A stretch of DNA of 45,607 nucleotides. Origin: Clostridia bacterium. GTDB taxonomy: Bacteria; Bacillota; Clostridia; Christensenellales; Borkfalkiaceae. The stretch's first letter is position 1. Each line of letters opens with the position of its first letter. The stretch covers positions 1 through 45,607 of the forward strand of contig JAFTSN010000028.1 of NCBI GenBank assembly GCA_017467275.1. Reading direction: 5' to 3'. The notes under the pieces were generated by a model, which was not told the DNA's origin, did no database searches, and saw only the letters and a program-made list of their open reading frames with translations. A program made the position numbers and the translations under genes. Below are positions 7,355-14,596 of this stretch, one piece after another.

Positions 7355-8125
7355 ATGAAACGGAAAATACAAGGTTTTTTGCGAATAGTCGCCGACCTGT
7401 TTTTCGCGTTGGGTTTAATAGTTTGTTTAGCCGCCGCTTTTCTTGTCGCAACATCCGACGGAAGGGGCGGCTTTATCAAACTGTTCGGCGTGGTTCAGTC
7501 GGGGAGCATGGAAAAGAGCGGTCTCCATAAAGGGGACGTCGTGTTCGTTTCGCGCGGGGAAAATTATTCCCTGGGCGATACGATCGTCTTTTATCGCGCT
7601 CCGACGGCGTATGACGAGAGGGCTAGCCGTACAAACACCAAAGACTGCTCCGTTTGGATCCACGAAATTATCGATATAAGAACGGACGAGCTGGGCAGAG
7701 AATGTTATCTGACCAAGGGGACAAGCAATCCCTCGGACGACTTTTTCTACGTGCCCGAGGACTTCGTTTTAGGCAAGGGCAAGCCTTTGCCTGCGCTTAT
7801 CAATCTCCTATTCCGATTTATCGTCACGCCCGCGGGGATTATCACCTTTGTGGTCGTGCCGAGCGCGATTCTGTTTGTGCTCTTAACGCTCGATCTGATT
7901 TTCCTTTTATTGGAGGACGAGGAAGAGGACGGGGAGGAAACGCTTTCGATTCGGGAGGAATGTGCCGCGCCCGCGGCTGTGGGCTGTGCGCCCATTCAGG
8001 CGACGGTTTGGGCGGGGCCCAAGGGATATTTCATTTATCCCGAAAGCAGCATGCCGCCGACGGAGATTGTCGTCGGGGAATTGATTTGGACAAAGGACGG
8101 GTTGGCATTAAAAATTAACGGGTGA
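7355..8125 (+). CDS. ER-type signal peptidase I (SipW-like)
   Basis: A 256-residue membrane serine peptidase of family S26B, which removes signal peptides outside the membrane. Segment 11-32 is a transmembrane anchor. The catalytic Ser51 lies in VQSGSMEKSGLHKGDVV. The general base is His103 in WIHEIIDI rather than the Lys of ordinary bacterial signal peptidases, and LTKGTSNPSDD (119-129) is the third conserved box. A second membrane segment spans about 150-186, followed by an acidic tail and a 60-residue C-terminal extension. In Bacillus, SipW processes TasA and TapA. Here the enzyme is placed between two small exported proteins, its likely substrates. The Shine-Dalgarno (AAAGG) is weak; a small hairpin (7321-7339) precedes it. 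Confidence 0.88.
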   Translation: MKRKIQGFLRIVADLFFALGLIVCLAAAFLVATSDGRGGFIKLFGVVQSGSMEKSGLHKGDVVFVSRGENYSLGDTIVFYRAPTAYDERASRTNTKDCSVWIHEIIDIRTDELGRECYLTKGTSNPSDDFFYVPEDFVLGKGKPLPALINLLFRFIVTPAGIITFVVVPSAILFVLLTLDLIFLLLEDEEEDGEETLSIREECAAPAAVGCAPIQATVWAGPKGYFIYPESSMPPTEIVVGELIWTKDGLALKING

Positions 8126-8130
8126 ACGGT

Positions 8131-8967
8131 ATGGCGAAAAACAGAAGGAAACGTCGGTTAATAAAAAGCGTAATCGCGGGCGCATTGGCGTGTGCGAGCT
8201 TTTTTGCCGCCCTTTCCTTTTCCGTTTTTGCCGCTTCGCCTATTGCAATGAACGGCGGGGGGACGTTGAGCTTCACGCCCCAAAGAAAGACGGTAAACGA
8301 GCAGAAAACCGAGCTGGAAGCGAGCGGCTTTAAAGTGAGCGTGAGCGCGGACGGCACGTCCATCGGCTTTGAAAATTCCGCCGACGCTTGGGGTACCCTT
8401 CTCGGCTCGGGCGAAATTCCGACCGAGCGGAACAACCTTAAAAATAACGGAATCCTGTCCTATCGGGCGCACTACACCGCCTCGGGCTCGAATTACGTTT
8501 TTTCCGAGCTGGAAATTGTGCTCGATTTTAGAGCGTATTCCGTCTCCGTGTTCAAGGACAGCTTTTTGGACGGCGTCGCCTATGCGTTGTTGGGTAGCGG
8601 GCACGTGCTGTATCAGAATTTAAGATTCTCGGAAAGCTCCTACGGCGGGTATCTCACGCTATATTCGGGCGGGAACGCGCTCAGCGGAGAAGCGACTTTA
8701 AATTTGCGCGGTATGTCGGGCAGCAGCTCCATTCAAAGTACGATCAACGGACGGAGTGCGACGGCAAATATTTCTAGCTACGCCTTGCGGATATTGTTGC
8801 CGGACAGAGCTGTCTCGTTTGAGAGAGGCAGTCTCGTGGTCTCCGGCGCCGTTTCGGACGGACAAGTAAAGGGGGCGAGCAAAATTGTGATCGACGCTTA
8901 CGATCCCGCTTCGGTCACGCTCCAAAACGGAGCATACGCCTCGGGAACGGCGGTGACAGTTGAATAA
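8131..8967 (+). CDS. Secreted protein, second SipW-type substrate candidate
   Basis: A 278-residue exported protein starting with a very basic segment (KNRRKRRLIK) and a hydrophobic core ending SVFAAS. Eight residues later comes GGGTLSFTPQ, the same G-x-x-T-L-S-F-x-x-Q pattern as in the first protein of the cassette, which argues for common processing. The mature part is rich in Ser, Gly, Thr and Val and looks like beta-sheet; no Cys and no enzymatic motif is visible. ATG at 8131 has GGGTGA five bases upstream and is preferred to GTG at 8122, which overlaps the peptidase stop. A terminator follows. I do not recognise the family. Confidence 0.75.
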   Translation: MAKNRRKRRLIKSVIAGALACASFFAALSFSVFAASPIAMNGGGTLSFTPQRKTVNEQKTELEASGFKVSVSADGTSIGFENSADAWGTLLGSGEIPTERNNLKNNGILSYRAHYTASGSNYVFSELEIVLDFRAYSVSVFKDSFLDGVAYALLGSGHVLYQNLRFSESSYGGYLTLYSGGNALSGEATLNLRGMSGSSSIQSTINGRSATANISSYALRILLPDRAVSFERGSLVVSGAVSDGQVKGASKIVIDAYDPASVTLQNGAYASGTAVTVE

Positions 8968-8973
8968 ATGGGC

Positions 8974-9000
8974 ACCGCGCGGAAATATCCGCGCGGTTTT
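8974..9000 (+). terminator. Terminator of the SipW-like cassette
   Basis: A perfect 10-bp GC-rich stem (8974-8983 with 8988-8997) with AATA loop and TTTT. Confidence 0.85.
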
Positions 9001-9002
9001 GC

Positions 9003-9031
9003 TTGCATTAACGCGAAAAATCGGGTATAAT
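9003..9031 (+). promoter_or_regulatory. Promoter of the aminotransferase
   Basis: TTGCAT (9003-9008), 17 bases, TATAAT (9026-9031). Confidence 0.65.
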
Positions 9032-9065
9032 AGAACAATCTTAAACGATGGGAGGGCAGTCTACC

Positions 9066-10265
9066 ATGTTGAACGAAAAAGCCTGTAAGCTGGGCAAACG
9101 CAGATCGGTCATTCGCGAGATCTTTGAGTACGGTAAAAAACGGGCGGCGGAGATCGGTGCGGAGAACGTGTTTGATTTTTCGCTCGGTAATCCCTCTATT
9201 CCCGCGCCCGCTTGCGTGAATGAAGCCATCAAGCAGGCGGTGGACAACGTCCCGTCCGTGCTTCTCCACGGCTACACCTCTGCGCAGGGGGATAAAGCCT
9301 GCCGCGACGAACTTGCCGCATCCTTATGCGCCCGTTTCGGCATAGATATCACAGGCGACAATCTCTATCTGACCTGCGGTGCGGCGGCGTGTTTGACCAT
9401 TTCTTTTCATGCGCTTTTGAACGAGGGGGAGGAAGTGATCGTGTTTGCGCCCTTTTTCCCGGAATATCGGGAATTTATCGAGGGGACAGGCGGAAAGCTC
9501 GTCGTTTTAAAGGCGAACGAACAGGATTTTTTGCCCGATTTCGACGCACTCGAGCGGGCGATAAACGAGAGGACCAAGGCGGTCGTTATCAACACGCCCA
9601 ACAACCCCTCGGGCGTTGTCTACGGCGAAGAAACGATCAAAAAGCTCGCCGAGATCTTAAAGCGGAAATCGGAGGAGCGCGGGGAGCCCGTCTATTTGAT
9701 TTCCGACGAGCCCTATCGCGAGCTCGTCTACGACGAAAACACGCAGGTGCCGTTCGTGACGAAATATTATAAGGATACCCTCGTCTGCTATTCTTACTCC
9801 AAATCTCTCTCCCTCCCCGGGGAGCGGATCGGTTATATTCTCGTCAACCCCGAGGCACGCGATTACGCCGATTTATACGCGGCTATTTGCGGCGCAGGAA
9901 GGTTGCTTGGGTTCGTGTGTGCCCCCTCGCTCTTTCAGCGCGTAGCGGCGAAATGCGACGGTAAAACGGGGGATCTGACAATCTATAAGAAAAACCGCGA
10001 TTTATTATATAAGGAGCTGACCGATTGCGGCTTTACCTGTCTGTATCCCGACGGCGCGTTCTATCTATTTTTTAAGGCGCCCGACGGCGATGCAGAGGCG
10101 CTCTGTGAACGGGCGAAAAAGCACGAGCTTTTGCTTGTTTCAGGCACGGGCTTCGGCTGTGAGGGTTGGGTGCGGATCGCCTACTGCGTATCTACGGAGC
10201 AGATCGAGCGCGCGATGCCGAAATTCAAGGCTCTCGCGGCGGAATACGGCTTGAAAGGCTGTTGA
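9066..10265 (+). CDS. PLP-dependent class I/II aminotransferase
   Basis: A 399-residue fold-type I aminotransferase transferring amino groups between an amino acid and a 2-oxo acid. NTPNNPSGVVY carries the PLP-contact Asn, ISDEPYREL the pyridine-pairing Asp and the Tyr, and Lys246 in SYSKSLSLPGERIGY is the Schiff-base lysine. A C-terminal Arg in GWVRIAYC binds the substrate carboxylate. The start at 9066 is chosen because GGAGGG lies nine bases before it; an in-frame ATG at 9048 has no such site. The closest pattern is the AspC/AlaA-like branch, but the substrate is undecided. A small membrane protein gene follows 17 bases on. Confidence 0.88.
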   Translation: MLNEKACKLGKRRSVIREIFEYGKKRAAEIGAENVFDFSLGNPSIPAPACVNEAIKQAVDNVPSVLLHGYTSAQGDKACRDELAASLCARFGIDITGDNLYLTCGAAACLTISFHALLNEGEEVIVFAPFFPEYREFIEGTGGKLVVLKANEQDFLPDFDALERAINERTKAVVINTPNNPSGVVYGEETIKKLAEILKRKSEERGEPVYLISDEPYRELVYDENTQVPFVTKYYKDTLVCYSYSKSLSLPGERIGYILVNPEARDYADLYAAICGAGRLLGFVCAPSLFQRVAAKCDGKTGDLTIYKKNRDLLYKELTDCGFTCLYPDGAFYLFFKAPDGDAEALCERAKKHELLLVSGTGFGCEGWVRIAYCVSTEQIERAMPKFKALAAEYGLKGC

Positions 10266-10282
10266 TAGAGGGAAGGGAAACA

Positions 10283-10555
10283 ATGAGTGAAGAGGATAAC
10301 AGACCGCTTTCGGAAAAAATCGAGGATAAGCTGGACGAAGTCGTTTATAAGGCGCAAAACGCTGTCTACGGCGAACGCAAAGGGCTCAACGAGGATATCC
10401 CCGCGACGATGGAGGACCCGAGCGGCTTCCGCAGGATAAACAAGCATGCGACGAGGCGGAATATCGGGCGAATGATTTTGAGAAACCCAAAGATTATTTT
10501 GATCGCGTTGGGTATTTTCGTGGGGGCGATCGTTTTAATCGCAGTCATAACGTAG
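10283..10555 (+). CDS. Small single-pass membrane protein, unrecognised
   Basis: A 90-residue protein. The first 60 residues are charged and hydrophilic (acidic, then Arg-rich around RRINKHATRR), and the last 20 form one hydrophobic helix (IILIALGIFVGAIVLIAVIT) reaching the C-terminus. It is therefore likely tail-anchored in the membrane. ATG at 10283 follows GGAAGGGAAA well. It is downstream of, and probably co-transcribed with, the aminotransferase. No known family is apparent. Confidence 0.75.
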   Translation: MSEEDNRPLSEKIEDKLDEVVYKAQNAVYGERKGLNEDIPATMEDPSGFRRINKHATRRNIGRMILRNPKIILIALGIFVGAIVLIAVIT

Positions 10556-10626
10556 CGCGTAGCTGCAGTAGAATAGGAGAAAAGACAAAAAAAATAAAAA
10601 AATTGCGAAAAATCTTTCAAAAACGA

Positions 10627-10655
10627 TTGACAAGCCCCTTGAAGTGTGTTAAACT
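10627..10655 (+). promoter_or_regulatory. Promoter of rpmG-secE-nusG
   Basis: TTGACA (10627-10632), 17 bases, TAAACT (10650-10655). Confidence 0.7.
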
Positions 10656-10704
10656 TAATTTACGCACCTAAGAGGGGTGTAATTTTTTTGCATGGAGTTT
10701 TGAT

Positions 10705-10869
10705 ATGGCAACGAAAACGGCAAGAGCCAAAATTACGTTTGAATGCACTGAGTGCAAGCAGAGAAATTACGACAGCATCAAGAACAAAAAGAACGATCCC
10801 GACAGATTGGTCTTGAACAAGTACTGCCCGTTCTGCAAGAAGCACACCGAGCACAAAGAATCCAAATAA
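10705..10869 (+). CDS. rpmG: 50S ribosomal protein L33
   Basis: A 54-residue small ribosomal protein of the large subunit. It has the zinc-ribbon form with four cysteines (C14, C17, C41, C44: CTEC and CPFC), whereas many bacteria also keep a Cys-free copy. The phrase [11 protein letters not shown] is typical. It precedes secE and nusG, the common Firmicute order. TGGAG lies 9 bases upstream of the ATG. The gene is short and easily missed. Confidence 0.95.
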   Translation: MATKTARAKITFECTECKQRNYDSIKNKKNDPDRLVLNKYCPFCKKHTEHKESK

Positions 10870-10930
10870 TCTTTCGGCACGCGCGTTTCTTTAACGTAAA
10901 GTCAAACGTCGCGGTCAAACAGAGGTAATT

Positions 10931-11155
10931 ATGGCAAACGCAAGCAAACAGAAAACCAAAAAGCCCAACATCTTCCGCCGCATGGGTGCGAAGATCAAAG
11001 AGGTTTTTTCCGAGCTGAAGAGAGTCACTTGGCCCACCTTCCCGAAGGTCGTTAAGACCACGGGCATCGTTTTGGTGGTCGTTCTCGCATTCCTCGTCGT
11101 TGTGACGGGCGTGGACTCTTTCCTCGGCTGGCTTTTGAAGCTCATTTCCCAATAA
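10931..11155 (+). CDS. secE: Preprotein translocase subunit SecE
   Basis: A 74-residue single-spanning SecE of the SecYEG channel. A basic amphipathic N-terminus with FFSELKRVTWPTFPK (family core: the W-P turn) precedes one membrane helix at about residues 43-65. It stabilises SecY. AGAGG lies 7 bases before the ATG. Between rpmG and nusG as in most Firmicutes. Confidence 0.95.
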   Translation: MANASKQKTKKPNIFRRMGAKIKEVFSELKRVTWPTFPKVVKTTGIVLVVVLAFLVVVTGVDSFLGWLLKLISQ

Positions 11156-11177
11156 TCGTAACGAATCGGAGGCAAGT

Positions 11178-11741
11178 ATGGCGCAAACCGAACAACCCAA
11201 GTGGTATATTCTGCACACCTATTCGGGTTACGAAGCGATGGTGAAGGATAGCTTGGAAAAGCTGATTGAAAACAACAATCTGGGCGATTATATCGTCGAT
11301 CTGAAGATCCCCATGGAGCAGGTCATTGAGGAAAAGAACGGTAAGCGTAAGGTGGTGGAGCGCAAGCTTCTGCCTTGCTACGTCTTTATTAAGATGATTT
11401 ACACCAACCAAATTTGGTATTACGTCACGAGTACGCGCGGCGTAACGGGCTTCTGCGGTCCTCAAGGTCGTCCTATCCCCATGAAAGAAGAGGAGATCCG
11501 CAAGATGCGTCTTGAGGAGATTGTGGTGGAGGTCGATTTCAAGGTCGGCGACACGGTCTCGATCGAGGACGGTCCTTTAAAGGGCTTCCTTGGCACGATC
11601 AAGGAGCTCAACGATTCCGCACAGAAAGCGAAAATCGCAACGACGATGTTCGGCAGAAGCACGGACGTCGAGGTGGAATATCTCCAGATCAAAAAGGTGG
11701 ACGCGGCATTGCCCGAGCCCTCCGAACCCGACGGGGAATAA
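11178..11741 (+). CDS. nusG: Transcription termination/antitermination protein NusG
   Basis: A 187-residue NusG. The N-terminal NGN domain begins PKWYILHTYSGYE, and the KOW motif (FKVGDTVSIEDGPLKGFLGTI) forms the C-terminal barrel. It binds RNA polymerase and acts in elongation, pausing and Rho- or ribosome-coupled control. CGGAGG lies ahead of the ATG. It ends before the L11 leader. Confidence 0.96.
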   Translation: MAQTEQPKWYILHTYSGYEAMVKDSLEKLIENNNLGDYIVDLKIPMEQVIEEKNGKRKVVERKLLPCYVFIKMIYTNQIWYYVTSTRGVTGFCGPQGRPIPMKEEEIRKMRLEEIVVEVDFKVGDTVSIEDGPLKGFLGTIKELNDSAQKAKIATTMFGRSTDVEVEYLQIKKVDAALPEPSEPDGE

Positions 11742-11791
11742 CCCCGCGGCAAAATCCCCGCGCGCTTTGCGCGGATTAAACACGCTAAAAA

Positions 11792-11836
11792 GTGGGAGAG
11801 GCGCAAAAAACTCAACGTGCGCCTTGCGATGACCAC
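11792..11836 (+). promoter_or_regulatory. L1-binding leader motif upstream of rplK
   Basis: GTGGGAG (11792-11798) and GATGACCAC (11828-11836) flank a 6-bp stem (AGGCGC 11799-11804 with GCGCCT 11819-11824). This is the L1 target fold known from 23S rRNA and L11-L1 mRNAs. It lies just before the rplK ribosome site, so free L1 protein could repress translation. The motif family is established; binding here is inferred. Confidence 0.75.
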
Positions 11837-11853
11837 TATAGGAGGATAAATTT

Positions 11854-12279
11854 ATGGCTAAGAAAATTACTGCGGTTGTAAAATTACAGCTCCCCGCAGG
11901 AAAAGCAACTCCGGCTCCCCCCGTGGGTTCCACGCTCGGTCCCTTCGGTATCAACCTGCCGGGCTTCACGAAGGAATTCAACGCGAAAACGGCTGATAAG
12001 GCAGGTCTTATCATTCCCGTTGTCGTGACGATCTATCAGGACCGTTCCTTCACGTTCATTCTGAAAACACCCCCTGCACCCGTTCTTATTAAAAAGGCTT
12101 TGGGTCTTGACAAGGCGAGTGCGAAACCCAACTCCGTAAAAGTCGGCAAGCTGACGAAAGCGCAGGTGGAAGAGATCGCAAAGACGAAACTTCCCGATCT
12201 CAACTGCACGTCTTTGGAAAGCGCGATGAGCATGGTTGCGGGCACCGCTCGCAGCATGGGCGTCACGGTGGAAGACTGA
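11854..12279 (+). CDS. rplK: 50S ribosomal protein L11
   Basis: A 141-residue L11, with N-terminal [24 protein letters not shown], the family signature, and a C-terminal RNA-binding domain. It forms the GTPase-associated centre with L10/L12. GGAGG precedes the ATG; a L1-type motif lies in its leader. Confidence 0.97.
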   Translation: MAKKITAVVKLQLPAGKATPAPPVGSTLGPFGINLPGFTKEFNAKTADKAGLIIPVVVTIYQDRSFTFILKTPPAPVLIKKALGLDKASAKPNSVKVGKLTKAQVEEIAKTKLPDLNCTSLESAMSMVAGTARSMGVTVED

Positions 12280-12291
12280 TTAAGGAGTAAA

Positions 12292-12319
12292 GTGGCAGAG
12301 AGAGATCTCGTATGACCAC
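12292..12319 (+). promoter_or_regulatory. Second L1-binding motif, upstream of rplA
   Basis: GTGGCAG (12292-12298) and ATGACCAC (12312-12319) flank a small GAG/CTC stem, a shortened copy of the motif upstream of rplK. It sits directly before the AGGAGG of rplA. L1 could thus control its own translation separately. Inferred from motif likeness. Confidence 0.6.
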
Positions 12320-12333
12320 AAGGAGGATTAAAA

Positions 12334-13020
12334 ATGAAACACGGAAAAAAATATACGGAAAGCGTAAAAGCTTATGATTTGACCAAGGTTTACGAGCCCG
12401 CTGAAGCGGTCGAGGTAGTTCTCGAAACGGCGAAAGCGAAGTTCGACGAAACCGTTGAAATGCACGTGCGTCTCGGCGTTGATCCCCGTCAGGCAGATCA
12501 GCAGGTTCGTGGCGTTCTCGTCCTTCCCAACGGTACGGGTAAGACCAAGCGCGTGCTCGTTATCGCAAAGGGCGTGAAGGCAGACCAGGCGGCTGCTGCA
12601 GGCGCGGACTATGTCGGCGCGGAAGAGCTCATTGCGAAGATTCAGAACGATAACTGGTTTGATTTCGACGTTATGATTACCACGCCCGACATGATGGGTA
12701 TGGTCGGTCGTATCGGTCGTGTGCTCGGTCCCAAGGGCTTGATGCCTAACCCCAAGTCGGGCACGGTTACCATGGATGTTGAAAAGGCGATCAAGGAAGT
12801 GAAAGCAGGTAAGGTCGAGTACAGACTGGATAAGACGGCGATCATTCACTGCCCGATCGGAAAGAAGAGCTTCGGCAAAGAGAAGCTTGTCGAGAACTTC
12901 ACGGCGCTTATGGACGCGATCATTAAGGCGAAACCCGCCGCAGCGAAAGGTCAGTACGTGAAGAGCGTGACCATCGCTTCCACGATGGGCCCTGGCGTGA
13001 AAGTCACGTCGAAAGCGTAA
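12334..13020 (+). CDS. rplA: 50S ribosomal protein L1
   Basis: A 228-residue L1. [26 protein letters not shown] and [12 protein letters not shown] are core elements. It binds the L1 stalk of 23S rRNA and represses its own mRNA. AGGAGG precedes the ATG, overlapping the proposed L1 site. Confidence 0.97.
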   Translation: MKHGKKYTESVKAYDLTKVYEPAEAVEVVLETAKAKFDETVEMHVRLGVDPRQADQQVRGVLVLPNGTGKTKRVLVIAKGVKADQAAAAGADYVGAEELIAKIQNDNWFDFDVMITTPDMMGMVGRIGRVLGPKGLMPNPKSGTVTMDVEKAIKEVKAGKVEYRLDKTAIIHCPIGKKSFGKEKLVENFTALMDAIIKAKPAAAKGQYVKSVTIASTMGPGVKVTSKA

Positions 13021-13056
13021 CCTGTCGTAAACAGGTGTAAAAAACAAAAAATTTCT

Positions 13057-13106
13057 GCCAAAGACGGTCAAAAACGGTTGACTGTCTTTGGCGGAGATGA
13101 TATAAT
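13057..13106 (+). promoter_or_regulatory. rplJL promoter inside a 13-bp inverted repeat
   Basis: TTGACT (13078-13083), 17 bases, TATAAT (13101-13106). The -35 is partly inside the right arm of a repeat, GCCAAAGACGGTC (13057-13069) with GACTGTCTTTGGC (13080-13092), with one mismatch. This may be an operator, or a hairpin ending upstream transcription, though no T-run follows. Confidence 0.65.
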
Positions 13107-13112
13107 AAGTAA

Positions 13113-13262
13113 GCTGAAAAAAATCAAGAGCCATAGACGGCGAGTACTTTTCGTTTGATGCACGGTTATTTGTGCGCTCGCTCAGGCAGAGGATATAGAG
13201 AAAAGCGAAAGATTTTTCGCGCTGTGTCTTATGCCGCTGTGGCGTAAGGCATTTTTTATTGC
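13113..13262 (+). promoter_or_regulatory. Ribosomal protein L10 leader with attenuator
   Basis: The long leader of rplJ holds a branched stem: GCGAG (13140-13144) with CTCGC (13177-13181), enclosing GCAC (13160-13163) / GTGC (13172-13175). A strong terminator (11-bp stem 13225-13235 with 13241-13251, loop GCTGT, then T-run) follows. This matches the L10 leader class, in which L10-L12 binding favours termination. The class is established; ligand binding here is inferred. Confidence 0.7.
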
Positions 13263-13289
13263 AGGCGGAAACGCTTAAAGGAGGTTAGT

Positions 13290-13793
13290 ATGTCAGCGAA
13301 TATTGAAGCAAAGAAACAAGTCGTCGAAGAGATCAAATCCAAGATTGAAGCGAGCAAGTCCGTCGTTTTTGCGAACTACGATAAGCTCACCGTTTTGGAA
13401 GTCACGGCGCTTAGAAACCAGTTCAAGAACGCAAACTGCGAGTACAAGGTCTATAAGAACACGCTCGTGAGAAAGGCTTTCAACGAGCTCGGTGTCAGCG
13501 ATTTTGACAGCGATCTTAACGGCACGACGGCAACCGTTTTCTGTGCAGACGAAACGTCGGGTGCGGCGGTGTTTGCAAAGGCGGTAAAGGAGAACCCCGC
13601 GCTTACGGATAAGATCGTTCCCAAGTGCGCATATCTCGAGAAGAAGTACCTTTCCAAGGACGAAGTGAAAGCGCTTGCGGCAATCCCTTCCAAGGAAGTG
13701 CTCATCGCAAAAATGCTCGGCTGCTTGCAGTCGTCCATTTCCAAGTTTGTCTACGTGTTGGATTCCATCGCAAAGGCAAAAGAAGCAAACTGA
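13290..13793 (+). CDS. rplJ: 50S ribosomal protein L10
   Basis: A 167-residue L10, base of the L12 stalk. The N-terminus KKQVVEEIKSKIEASKSVVFANYDKLTV is typical, and the C-terminal helix binds L12 dimers. AAGGAGG precedes the ATG. Expression is probably controlled by the leader attenuator upstream. Confidence 0.96.
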   Translation: MSANIEAKKQVVEEIKSKIEASKSVVFANYDKLTVLEVTALRNQFKNANCEYKVYKNTLVRKAFNELGVSDFDSDLNGTTATVFCADETSGAAVFAKAVKENPALTDKIVPKCAYLEKKYLSKDEVKALAAIPSKEVLIAKMLGCLQSSISKFVYVLDSIAKAKEAN

Positions 13794-13857
13794 TTTCATA
13801 AGATCAGCTTAAAAAACAAAAATCATTAAATTAAAAAATCGGAGGATTAAAAGAATC

Positions 13858-14232
13858 ATGGATGTTCAGAAACTCATTGAAGAAGTAAAAGCTATGTCCG
13901 TTCTCGAATTGAACGAACTCGTAAAGGCTCTTGAAGCTGAATTTGGCGTAAGCGCGGCTGCTCCCGTTGTTGCTGGCGGTGGTGCAGGCGGTGATACTAA
14001 TGCTGCTCCCGCTGCGGAAGAAAAGACGGAATTCGACGTTGTCCTGAAAGACATCGGTCCCAACAAGATCGCGATCATCAAGGTTGTTCGTGAAGCTACG
14101 GGTCTTGGTCTTGCTGACGCGAAGAAGGCTGTTGAGTCCATGGGCGTTATCAAAGAAAACGCTCCCAAGGCAGACGCAGAAGCCCTTGTTGCGAAGCTCA
14201 AGGAGAACGGCGCTACGGCTGAGCTTAAATAA
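13858..14232 (+). CDS. rplL: 50S ribosomal protein L7/L12
   Basis: A 124-residue L12 stalk protein. An N-terminal dimerisation domain is followed by an Ala/Gly-rich hinge ([19 protein letters not shown]) and the C-terminal factor-binding domain with [24 protein letters not shown]. It recruits translational GTPases. A strong terminator ends the operon. Confidence 0.97.
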   Translation: MDVQKLIEEVKAMSVLELNELVKALEAEFGVSAAAPVVAGGGAGGDTNAAPAAEEKTEFDVVLKDIGPNKIAIIKVVREATGLGLADAKKAVESMGVIKENAPKADAEALVAKLKENGATAELK

Positions 14233-14258
14233 GCTTATCGCTTGACTGAAAACCCAAC

Positions 14259-14300
14259 AAACCCCGACCGAGCTGTTAAACAGCACTCGGTCGGGGTTTT
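14259..14300 (+). terminator. Terminator of the rplJL operon
   Basis: A 14-bp stem (14259-14272 with 14286-14299) carrying an inner CTGT/ACAG helix, followed by T's. Confidence 0.9.
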
Positions 14301-14322
14301 GTACGCTTTTATGGGAGTAAAA

Positions 14323-14514
14323 TCAATAATCGGAAAGCCCTAATAGATAGTCGAAGGAAGGGTCTAAATACTGAAAAGGCAAATAGAGGATTTCAAGGGA
14401 AGGCATAGATTTGCCCGTTTTATATTCGCAAACGCTCTGTTTTGTGGCTATGACGGCGTCGGCAATTTGCTTTTTTGTTTTCAAGATTATATGAAATATT
14501 CCGTGGGATTTCAT
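14323..14514 (-). CDS. Miniature XRE-like helix-turn-helix protein
   Basis: A 63-residue minus-strand gene. Its middle reads KKQIADAVIATKQSVCEYKTGKSMPSLEIL, the helix 2-turn-helix 3 and following segment of Cro/C1-type proteins, and it ends FDYLLGLSDY, the stereotyped tail of XRE domains. Helix 1 is nearly absent, so the protein is at the lower size limit and could be a decayed gene. No Shine-Dalgarno precedes the ATG, but a perfect TATAAT lies exactly six bases upstream, so it may be translated leaderless. It lies between the rplL terminator and rsmA. Function unknown. Confidence 0.55.
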   Translation of the reverse strand: MKSHGIFHIILKTKKQIADAVIATKQSVCEYKTGKSMPSLEILYLPFQYLDPSFDYLLGLSDY

Positions 14515-14520
14515 GCTATC

Positions 14521-14549
14521 ATTATAAAATTGCGCGAAATGAAATAAGC
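14521..14549 (-). promoter_or_regulatory. Promoter of the mini-HTH gene, leaderless type
   Basis: On the minus strand GCTTAT (14549-14544), 17 bases, TATAAT (14526-14521), then 6 nt and the ATG. The -35 is poor for sigma-A but equals that at spmA, where GCTTATTTC also occurs at the same distance. Confidence 0.45.
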
Positions 14550-14560
14550 TGCGTCGTTGC

Positions 14561-14590
14561 TTGACAATCCCACCGTTTTTTTGTTATACT
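14561..14590 (+). promoter_or_regulatory. rsmA promoter, predicted leaderless
   Basis: TTGACA (14561-14566), 18 bases, TATACT (14585-14590). The ATG is at 14597, six bases later, where the transcript should start. Confidence 0.65.
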
Positions 14591-14596
14591 AAATAC

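Noticed and set aside
10662-10689. Short hairpin plus T-run before rpmG
   Set aside because: Only about five base pairs, located at the expected transcript start; too weak and too early for a terminator.
10556-10930. tRNA-Trp in front of secE
   Set aside because: Often found there in other bacteria, but no cloverleaf or T-arm sequence is visible.
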